Assembly (NCBI RefSeq): GCF_036182465.1
Contig: NZ_CP108081.1
Coordinates: 11,160,001 to 11,224,000, forward strand
DNA length: 64,000 bases
DNA from: Streptomyces sp. NBC_00258
Lineage (GTDB): Bacteria > Actinomycetota > Actinomycetes > Streptomycetales > Streptomycetaceae
Direction of reading: 5' to 3'
Made by a program: the position numbers and the translations under genes. Numbering within the stretch: position 1 is the stretch's first letter; every line of letters begins with the position of its first letter. Of this stretch, positions 8,983 to 17,994 are shown in pieces. Below the pieces are notes generated by a model. That model had not been told where the DNA came from. It saw only the letters and a list, made by a program, of their open reading frames with translations, and ran no database searches.

Positions 8983-10266
8983 ATGAAGCAGATCCCCTAC
9001 TGGCTGGACACAGCCCCCGCCTTCCCCGACCGTTCCGGAAAGGACCTGCCCGACGAGGCGGACGTGGTGGTGATCGGCGGCGGTCTCACCGGCCTGTCCA
9101 CCGCCTATCACGCCGCCCGCAAGGGCGCCCGGGTCGTCCTGGTCGAGAAGGACAAGGTGGGCTCGGGCGCCTCCGGGCGCAACGGCAGCATGTGCACCCA
9201 GGGCATCACCATCAGCCCCGCCGACGCGCGCAAGCGCTACGGGCAGGAGCGGGCCCGTGAGCTGTACGACGCCTTCCGCGAGGCGGTCGACGTCGTCGAG
9301 CAACTCACCCACACCGAGAACATCGACTGCGACTTCAACCGCTCCGGGCGCCTCGGCGCGGTCTGCAAGCCCGGGCACTTCGAGGGCCTGCGGGCCAAAC
9401 AGCGCGATCTGGCCGAGAACTTCGGCCACGAGACGGTCGTCCTGAGCAGGAGCGAACTGCGGGCCGAACTCGGCACGGACTACTACCACGGTGCCCTGCT
9501 CGACCCGCTCAGCGCGGGCCTGCACGTGGGCAAGTTCGTCGGCGGCCTGGCAGACGCCGCCGAGCGCGCCGGCGCCGAGATCCACGAGCGCAACGCCGCC
9601 ACCGGCCTCACCCGCCTGTCCGGCGGAGGCTTTCTGGTGGAGACCATGAACGGCACCATCCGTGCCAAGCAGGTCATGGCGGCGACGGACGCCTACACCG
9701 ACAAGTCGATGCCGTGGTTCCGCAAGCGGCTGATCAACGTCGGCAGCTTCATCATCGTCACCGAGCCGCTGGGGGAGGCACGCGCCAAGGAGCTCATCCC
9801 GAACGGCCGCCTGCTGGTCGCCCACAAGAACGTCGGCCACTACGTCCGCCTCACCCCGGACAACCGCCTCGCCTTCGGCGGCCGGGCCCGCTTCGCCCCC
9901 TCCAACCCGGCCTCCGACATCAAGAGCGGTGACATCCTCAAGCGGGAGATGACGGAGATCTTCCCGCAGTTGGCCGGGACGCGGATCGACTACGTGTGGG
10001 GCGGCATGGTCGGCTTCTCCTGGGACCGCATCCCGCACGCCGGTGAAGTCAACGGCCTGTACTACTCCATGGGTTACTGCGGCCACGGCGTCCAGATGGC
10101 CACGTACATGGGGCGGACGGTCGCCGAGATGATGGACGGCAAGCCCGAGGCCAACCCGCTGCGCGGATTCGGCTTCCCGAAAGTCCCCGTCCCCTTCTAC
10201 AACGGCACGCCCTGGTTCCTGCCTTTCGGCGGCGCCTACTACAAGGCGAAGGACAGGCTGCTCTGA
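8983..10266 (+). CDS. FAD-dependent amine oxidase, gamma-glutamylputrescine oxidase-like (DAO family)
   Basis: A 427-residue flavoprotein of the D-amino-acid oxidase family. The dinucleotide fold VVVIGGGLTGLSTAY lies at about residues 28-42, followed by the E of LVEKDKV and the typical GSGASGRNGSM segment. The N-terminus (PYWLDTAP) and the C-terminal GYCGHGVQMATYMG motif match PuuB/glycine oxidase-like proteins. It would oxidise a C-N bond and yield an aldehyde plus ammonia and H2O2. It is the last gene of the operon; an 11-bp-stem inverted repeat follows at 10288-10332. Confidence 0.88.
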   Translation: MKQIPYWLDTAPAFPDRSGKDLPDEADVVVIGGGLTGLSTAYHAARKGARVVLVEKDKVGSGASGRNGSMCTQGITISPADARKRYGQERARELYDAFREAVDVVEQLTHTENIDCDFNRSGRLGAVCKPGHFEGLRAKQRDLAENFGHETVVLSRSELRAELGTDYYHGALLDPLSAGLHVGKFVGGLADAAERAGAEIHERNAATGLTRLSGGGFLVETMNGTIRAKQVMAATDAYTDKSMPWFRKRLINVGSFIIVTEPLGEARAKELIPNGRLLVAHKNVGHYVRLTPDNRLAFGGRARFAPSNPASDIKSGDILKREMTEIFPQLAGTRIDYVWGGMVGFSWDRIPHAGEVNGLYYSMGYCGHGVQMATYMGRTVAEMMDGKPEANPLRGFGFPKVPVPFYNGTPWFLPFGGAYYKAKDRLL

Positions 10267-10287
10267 GCCGATTCCGACGGCGTTGAA

Positions 10288-10332
10288 GCCGCGGGGACCA
10301 CCCAAGCAGCGGCCCTGGCCCGTCCCCGCGGC
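10288..10332 (+). terminator. Probable terminator of the amine-catabolism operon
   Basis: An inverted repeat with a perfect 11-bp GC-rich stem: GCCGCGGGGAC at 10288-10298 and GTCCCCGCGGC at 10322-10332, with a 23-nt loop. It starts 21 nt after the last stop. There is no T-tract, which is common for Streptomyces stem-loop terminators. Confidence 0.55.
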
Positions 10333-10631
10333 CTTCCGGCCGGCGCACCCCATACGCGTGCTCCAGCACCCGCCCCGACATCCCAGCCTTGATCCGCGCG
10401 TCTTCGGGCGCGTTGTCCCTCCAGCGCAGCACGATCCGCGACGGACCCTCGGCGCCTGCGCGGGCGCATATACGCAGGCGGGGTGCGGGACGGCGACGGT
10501 TCAGGCGCGGCGAAGGCGCGGCGAAGGCGCGGCGTACGGATCCGGAATGGCCGAGTGGCAGCGTCGCCGTCCTGGCGCCGCCGGACCGGCCGAGCTGTCC
10601 TCCCGACGCTGACGCCGACGACTGACGCAGG
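10333..10631. repeat. Convergent intergenic region with an 11-bp tandem repeat
   Basis: No gene is supported here, between two convergent transcription units. The notable element is three tandem copies of an 11-mer, GGCGCGGCGAA, at 10504-10514, 10515-10525 and 10526-10536 (the last ends in GTA). A GGCCGAGTGGC string at about 10547-10557 resembles a tRNA D-arm, but no acceptor or T-arm partner exists. Confidence 0.5.
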
Positions 10632-12020
10632 TCAGGCGGGCCTGCCGCTCGCGCTCGGCGTAGCCGGCAGGGCCCGCGGGTGCACGGGAAACAGCTGCCG
10701 TACGCCTTCCGCGCACAGATCGAGGGCGAGTTCGGAGAACAAGGCGTTGGCCCAGCCGAACCAGCGCCGGGTGAACCGGCCGGGGTCGTCGACATGGAAG
10801 CTCTCGTGCATCAGGCCGGTGCCGCCGGTCGTGGCGGCCAGTGTCTCCAGGGCCCGGGCCGCGGCGTTCTCGTCGCCGGTCAGGCCGGCGGTGGCGATCG
10901 CCAGCGGCCAGACGTGACCGTCCGGTGTATGCGTACTGCCGACACCGGACGCGTACCTGCCGCCGAAGAACGAAGGGTTCGCCTCGGAGAGCACCAGACG
11001 CCGGGTCGCTTGATAGAGAGGGTCCTCCGGTGCGCACCAGCCGCTCAGGGGGAGGCTCAGCAGACTGGGCAGGTTGGCGTCGTCGCCGAGCAGCACCGCG
11101 CCGAGGCCGTTCACCTCGTAGGCGAGTACGGATGCGCCGTCGGCCTCGACCACCGCGTGCGCCAGGATTCCGGCGTCGATCTCGGCGGCCAACCTCCGGG
11201 ACTCGCGGGCGAGTTCCGTGTCGCGGAGAGCGGACGAGGCCAGTTCGGCCAGGCCGTGCAGGCTCGCCGACGCCAGGGCGTTGGCCGGGACGAGGTAGCC
11301 GTGCCGGCAGGGATCGTCACTCGGCCGGAAGCCCGACCACGTCATACCGTTTCGCCGGACGCCGGCTCCGCGGCCGCCCTGGGGAAGGCTGTCACCGGCG
11401 AAGGGGCCTGACGGCCGGACGAACCAGTAGGGCGAGTGCGTGTGGGACTGTTCCGCCCGCCACAGCCGTACGATCGTCCAGGCGGCGCGGTGAAAGGCGT
11501 CGTCGAGGTGGTCCTCGCGGCCCGTTGCCCGCCGGATCGCGTACGCCAACTGCAACGGAGCGCATAGGGAGTCGAGTTCGTACTTGCGCTCCCACACCCA
11601 TGCCCCGGGCGTGGGCCGGTCGGCGGGCTCGCCGTGCGTACCGGTGGGTCCGTCGTTGAAGGCGTTGGCGTACGGGTCCAGCAGGACGCAGCGGATCTGT
11701 CGACGCGAGACGCCGACGAGGACGTCGCCGACCTCGGGATCCTTGGCCACGGCGAGGTAGGGGCGGACCTGGGCCGTGCTGTCCCGCAGCCACATCGCCG
11801 GAATGTCTCCGGTCCTGACGAAGACCTCCGGCACTCCCGGGGCATCAGACGGCGGGGTGCCCCAACTCATCGATGTGGTCCATGTGTTGGTCAGGCAACT
11901 CTCGACGATGTCCGCTGCCGGGCTGCCGCGCAGTTCGGTGGCCAGCCGGCTTCCGAGTGTCCTCAGCGACTCCGGAACCGCCCACACTGTTCCGGATGTT
12001 GGCCTGGGAAACGTTACCAT
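10632..12020 (-). CDS. GH125 exo-alpha-1,6-mannosidase
   Basis: A metal-independent alpha-mannosidase of family GH125 (former DUF1237), 462 residues from the ATG at 12020. Family landmarks are TGDIPAMWLRDSTAQVRPY, LLDPYANAFN and WVWERKYELDSL. No signal peptide is visible, so it is probably cytosolic and trims imported alpha-1,6-mannooligosaccharides from the non-reducing end. An in-frame TTG at 12065 would add 15 residues; I prefer the ATG, which has AAGAGG 4 nt upstream. A LacI-type operator-like box (12006-12018) covers the first codons and a second lies at 12074-12085. It is divergent from the sugar importer at 12170. Confidence 0.88.
   Translation of the reverse strand: MVTFPRPTSGTVWAVPESLRTLGSRLATELRGSPAADIVESCLTNTWTTSMSWGTPPSDAPGVPEVFVRTGDIPAMWLRDSTAQVRPYLAVAKDPEVGDVLVGVSRRQIRCVLLDPYANAFNDGPTGTHGEPADRPTPGAWVWERKYELDSLCAPLQLAYAIRRATGREDHLDDAFHRAAWTIVRLWRAEQSHTHSPYWFVRPSGPFAGDSLPQGGRGAGVRRNGMTWSGFRPSDDPCRHGYLVPANALASASLHGLAELASSALRDTELARESRRLAAEIDAGILAHAVVEADGASVLAYEVNGLGAVLLGDDANLPSLLSLPLSGWCAPEDPLYQATRRLVLSEANPSFFGGRYASGVGSTHTPDGHVWPLAIATAGLTGDENAAARALETLAATTGGTGLMHESFHVDDPGRFTRRWFGWANALFSELALDLCAEGVRQLFPVHPRALPATPSASGRPA
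12006..12018. promoter_or_regulatory. LacI-type operator, copy 1
   Basis: GGGAAACGTTACC, a CG-centred imperfect palindrome of the type bound by LacI-family repressors. It overlaps codons 1-5 of the GH125 gene, a position where a bound repressor could block elongation. Confidence 0.55.
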
Positions 12021-12073
12021 CGCGCCTCTTGACTCCCTCTGGGGCGTGCGCCACCGTGTGATCAACAGGGAAT

Positions 12074-12085
12074 GGAAACGTTACC
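12074..12085. promoter_or_regulatory. LacI-type operator, copy 2
   Basis: GGAAACGTTACC, matching the core of copy 1, lies 56 nt from it (centre to centre about 67 nt) in the divergent spacer between GH125 and the importer. The two copies could be bound together by a tetrameric or looped repressor and control both directions. Confidence 0.65.
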
Positions 12086-12169
12086 TTGAAGGGGCTGGAG
12101 GCCACCAGACGGTCGGGTCCGCCCGGTCCGAGTGATCGCCGACTCCTCGGAGGAAGAAGGTGAGCGCGT

Positions 12170-13177
12170 GTGACAGCCGCTCCGCACCAAGAGGCGCGAA
12201 CCACCGCACCACTCGTGGATCGGCCGCCAGGCCGGGGGAGCCCGGGGCGTTTCGGACGACCCTGGCGACGGCGACGCAAGCGGTCCTCGGACACCGTGGC
12301 CGCGTACGTGTTCCTGGCACCGGCGGTCATCGGCTTCACGGCGTTCGTCCTCTACCCGCTGTTCCGGTCCGCCTACTTCGCGCTGACCAGCTACAACGGC
12401 CTGTCGGACCCGAAGTTCATCGGCCTCGACAACTTCCGCAGGATGTTCACCACCGACCCGTCCTTCTGGCCGTCGGTGCGCGCCACGCTGCTGCTGGTCG
12501 TCCTGTACGTGCCGCTGTCGCTGGCCATCGGGCTGGCCCTGGCGGTGTTCTGCAACCAGCGGATGCGGGGTGTCAGCCTGCTGCGCACCCTGTGCTACCT
12601 GCCGGTCGTGCTGCCCGTGGTGGCCACGATCACGCTCTGGAAGTTTGTGTTCAACCCCCAAGTCGGCCTGGCCAACCAGGTGTTGGACTGGCTCCACCTG
12701 CCCACCAGTGAGTGGCTGTCGGGTGAGAACTCGGCGATGCCCTCGATCGTGATCGTCATGCTGTGGAGCGTCGGCGCCACGATGATCATCTTCCTCGCCG
12801 CGCTCCAGGCGGTCCCCACCGAACTGTACGAAGCGGCCAGGCTCGACGGCGCCGGCCCCCGCACGGTGTTCTTCCGGATCACCCTGCCGCTGATCAGCCC
12901 GATCATGATGCTGCAGGTGGTCCTGCAGATGGTGACGGCGCTTCAGGCGTTCAACCAGCCGAAGATCCTCTCGCCGGACGGCCTGGGCGGTCCCGGGTTC
13001 AGCACCAGGACCCTGATGCTGTCGATCTACGGCAACGGCTTCCCCAAACTCGGTCAGGTCTCCCAGTTCGGCTACGCCTCCGCCCAGGTGTGGGTGCTCT
13101 TCCTCGTCATCGTCGTCGTGATCGCCGCCACCGCCCGCTTCTCGTCGATTTGGACCTACAGTGACCACGTCTCCTGA
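12170..13177 (+). CDS. Sugar ABC importer permease, MalF type (mannooligosaccharide)
   Basis: A 335-residue permease with an Arg-rich cytoplasmic N-terminus, then about six spans, starting AYVFLAPAVIGFTAFVLYPL. The EAA loop is visible as ELYEAARLDGAGPRTVFFRI. It starts at a GTG with GGAGGAAGAAGG upstream. It probably imports alpha-mannooligosaccharides, because it sits between GH125 and GH76. No ATPase is encoded; Streptomyces sugar importers of this type commonly use the shared MsiK ATPase. Confidence 0.9.
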   Translation: MTAAPHQEARTTAPLVDRPPGRGSPGRFGRPWRRRRKRSSDTVAAYVFLAPAVIGFTAFVLYPLFRSAYFALTSYNGLSDPKFIGLDNFRRMFTTDPSFWPSVRATLLLVVLYVPLSLAIGLALAVFCNQRMRGVSLLRTLCYLPVVLPVVATITLWKFVFNPQVGLANQVLDWLHLPTSEWLSGENSAMPSIVIVMLWSVGATMIIFLAALQAVPTELYEAARLDGAGPRTVFFRITLPLISPIMMLQVVLQMVTALQAFNQPKILSPDGLGGPGFSTRTLMLSIYGNGFPKLGQVSQFGYASAQVWVLFLVIVVVIAATARFSSIWTYSDHVS

Positions 13178-14072
13178 CGTCACGAGGGCGCCGACGAAGG
13201 CGCCGACAAGAGTCCCGCCGGCGAAGCCGCGCGGCAGGACCGTACGCACGGCGTCCTGGTACGCCGTCGCGCTGCTGATCAGCTCGGTGATGATCCTGCC
13301 CATCCTGTGGATGCTCACCGTCGCGCTGAAGGGCCCCTCGGCGGTCTTCGAGGTCCCGCCGAGACTGCTGCCCCACGAGTTCCACTTCAAGAACTTCATC
13401 GACGGGCCGAAGGTCATCCACTTCCCGCGCCTGCTGCTGAACTCCGTCGTCATCACCGGCCTGTCGGTGATCGGCGGCGTGATGACCTCGATGATGGCCG
13501 GCTACGCCCTGGCCCGGGTGCGCTTCCCCGGCCGGAAGGTGTGGTTCTACGTCTTCGTCGGCAGCATGCTGCTGCCCCCGGTGGTCGGCATCATCCCGCT
13601 GTTCCAGCTGTTCAAGGACATCGGTTGGTACGACACCTGGCTGCCGCTGATCGTCCCGGCCTTCCTGGGCGGCAATCCGCTCTTCATCTTCCTTGCCCGC
13701 CAGTACTTCCTGTCGATCCCTCATTCCATCGACGAGGCGGCGAAGGTCGACGGCGCGGGACACGTCCGGATCTTCGTCAGCGTCATGCTCCCGATCACCA
13801 AGCCTGCCTGGATAACGATGTCAATCCTGGCCTTCCAGATGTCCTGGAACGACTACCTGAACCCGCTCATCTATCTGTACTCGTCGGAGAAATGGCCGCT
13901 GAGCGTCGGCATGGCCTCCTTCGCCTCCCAGTTCGCCGGCCAGACCCCGGACTGGAACCTCTACATGGCCACCAACCTGCTCTACATGCTCCCGCCACTG
14001 GCCGTGTTCTTCGTCGCCCAGCGCTACTTCATCCAGGGCCTGAGCGCTCTGGGCACCGTCAACCAGCGCTGA
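13161..14072 (+). CDS. Sugar ABC importer permease, MalG type (mannooligosaccharide)
   Basis: A 303-residue partner permease. It has about six spans (WYAVALLISSVMILPILWM at the N-terminus) and the EAA loop IDEAAKVDGAGHVRIFVSV followed by LPITKPA. The GTG start at 13161 lies 17 nt inside the end of the MalF-type gene, so translation is coupled. It forms the channel with the upstream permease. Confidence 0.9.
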   Translation: MTTSPDVTRAPTKAPTRVPPAKPRGRTVRTASWYAVALLISSVMILPILWMLTVALKGPSAVFEVPPRLLPHEFHFKNFIDGPKVIHFPRLLLNSVVITGLSVIGGVMTSMMAGYALARVRFPGRKVWFYVFVGSMLLPPVVGIIPLFQLFKDIGWYDTWLPLIVPAFLGGNPLFIFLARQYFLSIPHSIDEAAKVDGAGHVRIFVSVMLPITKPAWITMSILAFQMSWNDYLNPLIYLYSSEKWPLSVGMASFASQFAGQTPDWNLYMATNLLYMLPPLAVFFVAQRYFIQGLSALGTVNQR

Positions 14073-14127
14073 TCCACACCCCGACCCACCAACGAGCCGT
14101 GTACCAGCCAGGTATCAGGAGGCCATG

Positions 14128-15423
14128 ATGAAACGATTGATCCGTCTCGCCGGAGCGTTGCTGACGGCGGGGGGACTGCTCGCGACGGCGGCCTGCGGCG
14201 GCTCGTCCGGGGAGCAGTCGGACGGCAAGGCGACGGTCACCCTCATGACCTGGGAGTCCGCCGCCACCAACAAGGCCATCGACAAGGCGCTGACCGGCTT
14301 CCACGACCCGAACATCACCGTCAAGCGCGTGGACACACCCAACGGCAACTACAGCGACAAGCTCGCTGCCCTGACCCAGGCCAAGAAACTGCCCGACCTG
14401 TTCTGGTGCGGCAACGACACCGAGCAGCAGTACACCAACCAGGGCCTGCTCACCGACTGGTCCTCCCGGCTCTCCGGCTCCAGCGACTTCGGCGCGAGCA
14501 GCTTCGTCTCGTCCACCATGAAGAACTGGAAGACCGCCGACGGCAAGATCGGCGGTGTCCCCTCGCTGCTGAACACGTACGGCATCTGGTACGACGTCGA
14601 CGCCTTCAAGGCCGCCGGCATCAGCGTGCCCGCCGCCGGGTGGACCTGGGACCAGATGTTCGACGCCGCCGCCGAACTGCACGCGAAAGGCGCCAAGTAC
14701 GGCCTGGTCGCCGACGCGTTGACCTCCACGGACGGCCCCTTCTCCCTCAGCACGTACGCGCTGTCCGCGGGCGGCGCGCCGTTCGCCGACTCCGTCCACC
14801 AGCCCACCAGGACGACCATCGACGCGACATACACCGAAGGCGTCCGCAAGGTCGTGGCAGGGATCAAGAGCGGGGCCATCGCACCTCCCGGCTACGACAT
14901 CAGCAACCAGCAGGCGCTGTTCGCCGCCGGACAGATCCCGATGCTGTGGAGCGGCCAGTGGCTGGCCGCCGGCTTCCTCACCGACAAGCCGAAGATCAAG
15001 TACGGGTTCGCGCCCCTTCCCCAGGTGACCGAGCCGGCCACCCTGTACGACGCCGTGGGCATCTGCACCCCGTCGTACACCCAGAACGCGGACGCCACCT
15101 TCAAGGTCCTCAAGTACCTCGACTCCACCGTGTGGACCAAGGTGCTGCCCGACTCCCCGGTCGCGGCCCCGGCCTACCTCTCGGCCCAGAACGCCTACTT
15201 CGGCGCCCTCGACAAGTCCGGCCAGACGACCGTCGCGTCCACCGTCAAGGCGGGACTGAACACAAAGACCACCATCGGCGTGCGCTTCACCACCCAGTGG
15301 GCCAGCCAGTCGAACGACCTGATCACCGCCTACTGGCCGGACATCCTCAACGGCAAGAAGCCGCTCTCCGACCTCCAGACGATGACCGACAAGATCAACG
15401 ATGTGATCAAGAACAACGGTTAG
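14128..15423 (+). CDS. Sugar ABC importer substrate-binding lipoprotein
   Basis: A solute-binding protein of family 1, 431 residues. The signal is KRLIRLAGALLTAGGLL, followed by the lipobox ATAAC, so it is lipid-anchored outside the membrane. The mature part starts VTLMTWESAATNKAID, the typical first strand. AGGAGG at 14117-14122 lies 5 nt before the ATG at 14128; the adjacent ATG at 14125 is too close to it. It follows the permeases by 55 nt, so the gene order is unusual (permeases first, binding protein last). Confidence 0.9.
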   Translation: MKRLIRLAGALLTAGGLLATAACGGSSGEQSDGKATVTLMTWESAATNKAIDKALTGFHDPNITVKRVDTPNGNYSDKLAALTQAKKLPDLFWCGNDTEQQYTNQGLLTDWSSRLSGSSDFGASSFVSSTMKNWKTADGKIGGVPSLLNTYGIWYDVDAFKAAGISVPAAGWTWDQMFDAAAELHAKGAKYGLVADALTSTDGPFSLSTYALSAGGAPFADSVHQPTRTTIDATYTEGVRKVVAGIKSGAIAPPGYDISNQQALFAAGQIPMLWSGQWLAAGFLTDKPKIKYGFAPLPQVTEPATLYDAVGICTPSYTQNADATFKVLKYLDSTVWTKVLPDSPVAAPAYLSAQNAYFGALDKSGQTTVASTVKAGLNTKTTIGVRFTTQWASQSNDLITAYWPDILNGKKPLSDLQTMTDKINDVIKNNG

Positions 15424-15492
15424 CGACGCGGACCGAGCGGCGGGCCGGGGCCCGAAACGTATCCTGAGGGCGGTCCCGGCCCCCGGTACGCG

Positions 15493-16548
15493 ATGGAAGG
15501 TTGGTCTTCAACTCACGTGAGCAGTCGTCCTCCGCACCAGCAGAACGCCCGGCCCACGATGCGCGATGTCGCGGAGCGGGCCGGAGTCGCCGTCGTCACC
15601 GTCTCCCGCGTCGTCAACGGCATCGGAACGGTTCGCGAGGAGACGGCCGAGCGGGTGAACGCGGCTATCAGCGCGATCGGTTACCAGCGCAACGAGATCG
15701 CGCGCTCGCTGCGTCCCGGACAGAACTCGATGACCGTCGGGCTGCTGCTCGGCGACCTCACCAACCCGTTCTACGCGTCCCTCGCCAAGGCCGCCGTCGA
15801 GGTCGCCAGCCAGGCCGGTTACGCGGTCCTCCTCAGCACGGCCGACGAGGACCCCGAGGTCGAACGCCGTGCCGTGGGCGAGCTGATCGGGCGCCGTGTC
15901 GCCGGGCTCATCATCGTCCCCGACCAGGGCGACCACGCGTTCCTCAACGAGATCAACGGCCACGACCACGTGCCCATCGTCTTCGTCGACCGGCCGGCCA
16001 CGGGCGCCGAGGCCGACGTCGTGCTCGTCGACAACGAGGACGGCGGACACAAGGCCACCCAGCACCTCATCGACCAGGGCCACCGCCGGATCGCGATCCT
16101 CGTCGCCCCCTCCTACTACAGCACCGGCCGACGGCTGCGCGGCTACCGCAAGGCCCTCCGCCGCAGCGGCATCAGCCCCGACAACGACCTGGTCGTCGCC
16201 CTGAGCCGCGGCACCGCCGAGGAGGCCGAGTCCGCCACCCACACCCTGCTCACCTCCGACCGTCCACCCACCGCGGTCTTCTCCACCACGGGCTTCCTCA
16301 CCGAGGGCGTCCTGCGCGCTTGCCGGCAGCTCCAGACCACCGTCGCGCTCGTCGGCTTCGACGATTTCAAACTGGCCGACATGCTCCCCACCCCGGTCAC
16401 CGTGGTCACCTCCGACACCGAGGAACTCGGCCGCCATGCCGCCCACCTTCTGCTGGACCGCATCAACGGCGACGACGCCCCCTCCCGCCGTGTCGTCCTC
16501 CCGGTCCAGCTGATCGCGCGCGGCACGGGAGAGATCGGGCACCAGTAG
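15493..16548 (+). CDS. LacI-family transcriptional regulator (mannan locus)
   Basis: A 351-residue LacI/GalR regulator. The HTH is at about residues 23-48 (MRDVAERAGVAVVTVSRVVN), then a hinge with SLRPGQNS and a periplasmic-binding-like effector domain beginning MTVGLLLGDLTNPFYASL. It likely binds the CG-centred boxes at 12006, 12074 and 17746, and is released by a mannooligosaccharide. A degenerate box, CGAAACGTATCC at 15453-15464, lies 29 nt upstream and could serve autoregulation. A GTG at 15517 is an alternative start. Its stop abuts the convergent GH76 stop. Confidence 0.92.
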   Translation: MEGWSSTHVSSRPPHQQNARPTMRDVAERAGVAVVTVSRVVNGIGTVREETAERVNAAISAIGYQRNEIARSLRPGQNSMTVGLLLGDLTNPFYASLAKAAVEVASQAGYAVLLSTADEDPEVERRAVGELIGRRVAGLIIVPDQGDHAFLNEINGHDHVPIVFVDRPATGAEADVVLVDNEDGGHKATQHLIDQGHRRIAILVAPSYYSTGRRLRGYRKALRRSGISPDNDLVVALSRGTAEEAESATHTLLTSDRPPTAVFSTTGFLTEGVLRACRQLQTTVALVGFDDFKLADMLPTPVTVVTSDTEELGRHAAHLLLDRINGDDAPSRRVVLPVQLIARGTGEIGHQ

Positions 16549-17718
16549 TCAGTAGAGCGTCCGCCACTTGGCGCGGGGCCACGCGAGCACGGCGTAGATC
16601 TGCGCGAACGCGGCCTGCTGGATAGCTTCCGTACCGCCGGCCGCATTGAAGTGCACGAGGCCGGTGGCGGGGTCGCGCATCGTGGACCACACCTGGTCGG
16701 CGTAGTCCGCCATCGCTTGGTGGTACTTGTCCTTCCTGGTCGCCGACTCCAGGAGCAGCAGGTTCTTGAAGAAGATCGAGTTGAAGAACACGGGCTGCGC
16801 GAACAGCCGCCCCTGCGTGACGTAGTAGTCGTACGCGGCCTCGGCGATCCGCTCGGCCCGGCGCAGATAGGCGCGGTCGCGGGTGACCTCGTAGAGGAGA
16901 ACGTTGACGCCGACCGGCACGCCCTGGTTGTAGGACCAGAAGGTCTTCTCGATGGTGCCCTCGAGGTCGAGGTGGTCCCAGTACAGGCCGCCGGGGCTCT
17001 GCAGATGCGTGTTCGTCCAGTCGTAGAAGCGTCTCGCCCAGTGCAGATAGTCGGCCTTGCCGGTGATCTGGTGCAGGCGCAGGGCGAGTTGGGCACCCGG
17101 CATGTTCGAGACGGTGTTGCGGTCGTGGCTCCAGTCGGCCTGGGCCCAGAAGACTCCGCCGGGTGCGGCGTGGCTCGTATCGGTGTCCCAGCCGGACTTG
17201 ACCAGGGCGAAGATCTCCTTCGCGCGGGCCAGCGCGGCGGCGTCCCCGGTCTGCAGATGACGCTGGACCTTCGCCAGGCCGACCCATTCGTTGTCGTCGT
17301 AGAACATGTCGCCGCCCGAGCCGTACGGGGCGACGGGGTAGGAGTCGTATCCGGGAAGCCCGGTCGTGCCTCCGCCGGCGTTCCAGAAGTGCTCCTGCGA
17401 TCTTGACCGTCGGGCCAGCTCCGCCTCGTACGTCGCGTCCGCGGCCGTGAGATCGAGCGCGGCGATGTGCACCTGCGAGAAGGGCCATTCGTACGAGTAC
17501 GGCCTGTCGTCGGCAGCCGCCGGATACTGCTCGCGGACCAGCCCGGAACCGTCATTCGTGCCGAAGTGTCTCTCGATCGCGGAGTACGCGGCGATGGCGC
17601 GCGACAGCGCCCGGGCCGGGCCCGGGCGCTCCGCCGCGGCCGCCGGTGCGGTGGCCATCGCTGTCATCGCGGCCAGGCCGGAACCGACCATCACTCGCCG
17701 AGAGGGAAACATGGGCAT
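16549..17718 (-). CDS. Secreted GH76 endo-alpha-1,6-mannanase
   Basis: A 389-residue enzyme of family GH76. The N-terminus has a twin-arginine-like signal (SRRVMVG followed by Ala-rich residues to AAAAERPG). The family catalytic pair is D141-D142 in MFYDDNEWVGLAK, with repeated W/Y-rich alpha-helical hairpins of the (alpha/alpha)6 barrel (e.g. TFWSYNQGVPVG). I chose the ATG at 17718 because GGAGG lies 8 nt upstream and an operator sits beyond it; an upstream extension would put the operator inside the gene. It would cut fungal-type alpha-1,6-mannan backbones for import by the transporter next door. Confidence 0.88.
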   Translation of the reverse strand: MPMFPSRRVMVGSGLAAMTAMATAPAAAAERPGPARALSRAIAAYSAIERHFGTNDGSGLVREQYPAAADDRPYSYEWPFSQVHIAALDLTAADATYEAELARRSRSQEHFWNAGGGTTGLPGYDSYPVAPYGSGGDMFYDDNEWVGLAKVQRHLQTGDAAALARAKEIFALVKSGWDTDTSHAAPGGVFWAQADWSHDRNTVSNMPGAQLALRLHQITGKADYLHWARRFYDWTNTHLQSPGGLYWDHLDLEGTIEKTFWSYNQGVPVGVNVLLYEVTRDRAYLRRAERIAEAAYDYYVTQGRLFAQPVFFNSIFFKNLLLLESATRKDKYHQAMADYADQVWSTMRDPATGLVHFNAAGGTEAIQQAAFAQIYAVLAWPRAKWRTLY

Positions 17719-17745
17719 GGGGAGCGCCTCCAAGGATGCGGCTAT

Positions 17746-17778
17746 GGAAACGTTGTCATTGACCCATTGGATCGTCAA
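17746..17778 (-). promoter_or_regulatory. GH76 promoter with LacI-type operator
   Basis: On the minus strand a -35 TTGACG (17773-17778) is followed after 17 nt by a -10-like CAACGT. That -10 lies inside the palindrome GACAACGTTTCC (17746-17757), which is closely related to the boxes at 12006, 12074 and 45517. Repressor binding there would cover the -10. Confidence 0.6.
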
Positions 17779-17994
17779 CGCTTCTGGCAGCACGAGTAGT
17801 TCATCCCCGCGACAGTCAGCTCCGGACGAGCTGATGGGGTGGGGCCTGCCCCCGCCGCCGGGGCGACGGGGCGACGGGGATGACCATCTCCCTTCAGGTG
17901 CATTACCACCGTCCCGTTCCTCTTCGGACACCCCTGCGCATGCATGCCGAGGTCACCGGAGCCGAGCACTTGACGGTTGGTGACCGGTGCCGGA
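17779..17994. other. Intergenic region between GH76 promoter and icmF 3' end
   Basis: No gene is seen. It contains a perfect inverted repeat GGTCACC (17951-17957) / GGTGACC (17979-17985), 10-45 nt beyond the icmF stop in the direction of icmF transcription. This could be the icmF terminator. The rest is GC-rich without clear signals. Confidence 0.4.

Noticed and set aside
10547..10620. tRNA-like sequence starting GGCCGAGTGGC.
   Set aside because: It resembles a D-arm of Ser/Leu tRNA, but no acceptor stem, anticodon arm or GTTCGA T-loop can be placed around it.
17719..17931. N-terminal extension of GH76 to 17931.
   Set aside because: It would bury the -35, -10 and LacI operator inside the gene and hide the signal peptide; GGAGG precedes the ATG at 17718.
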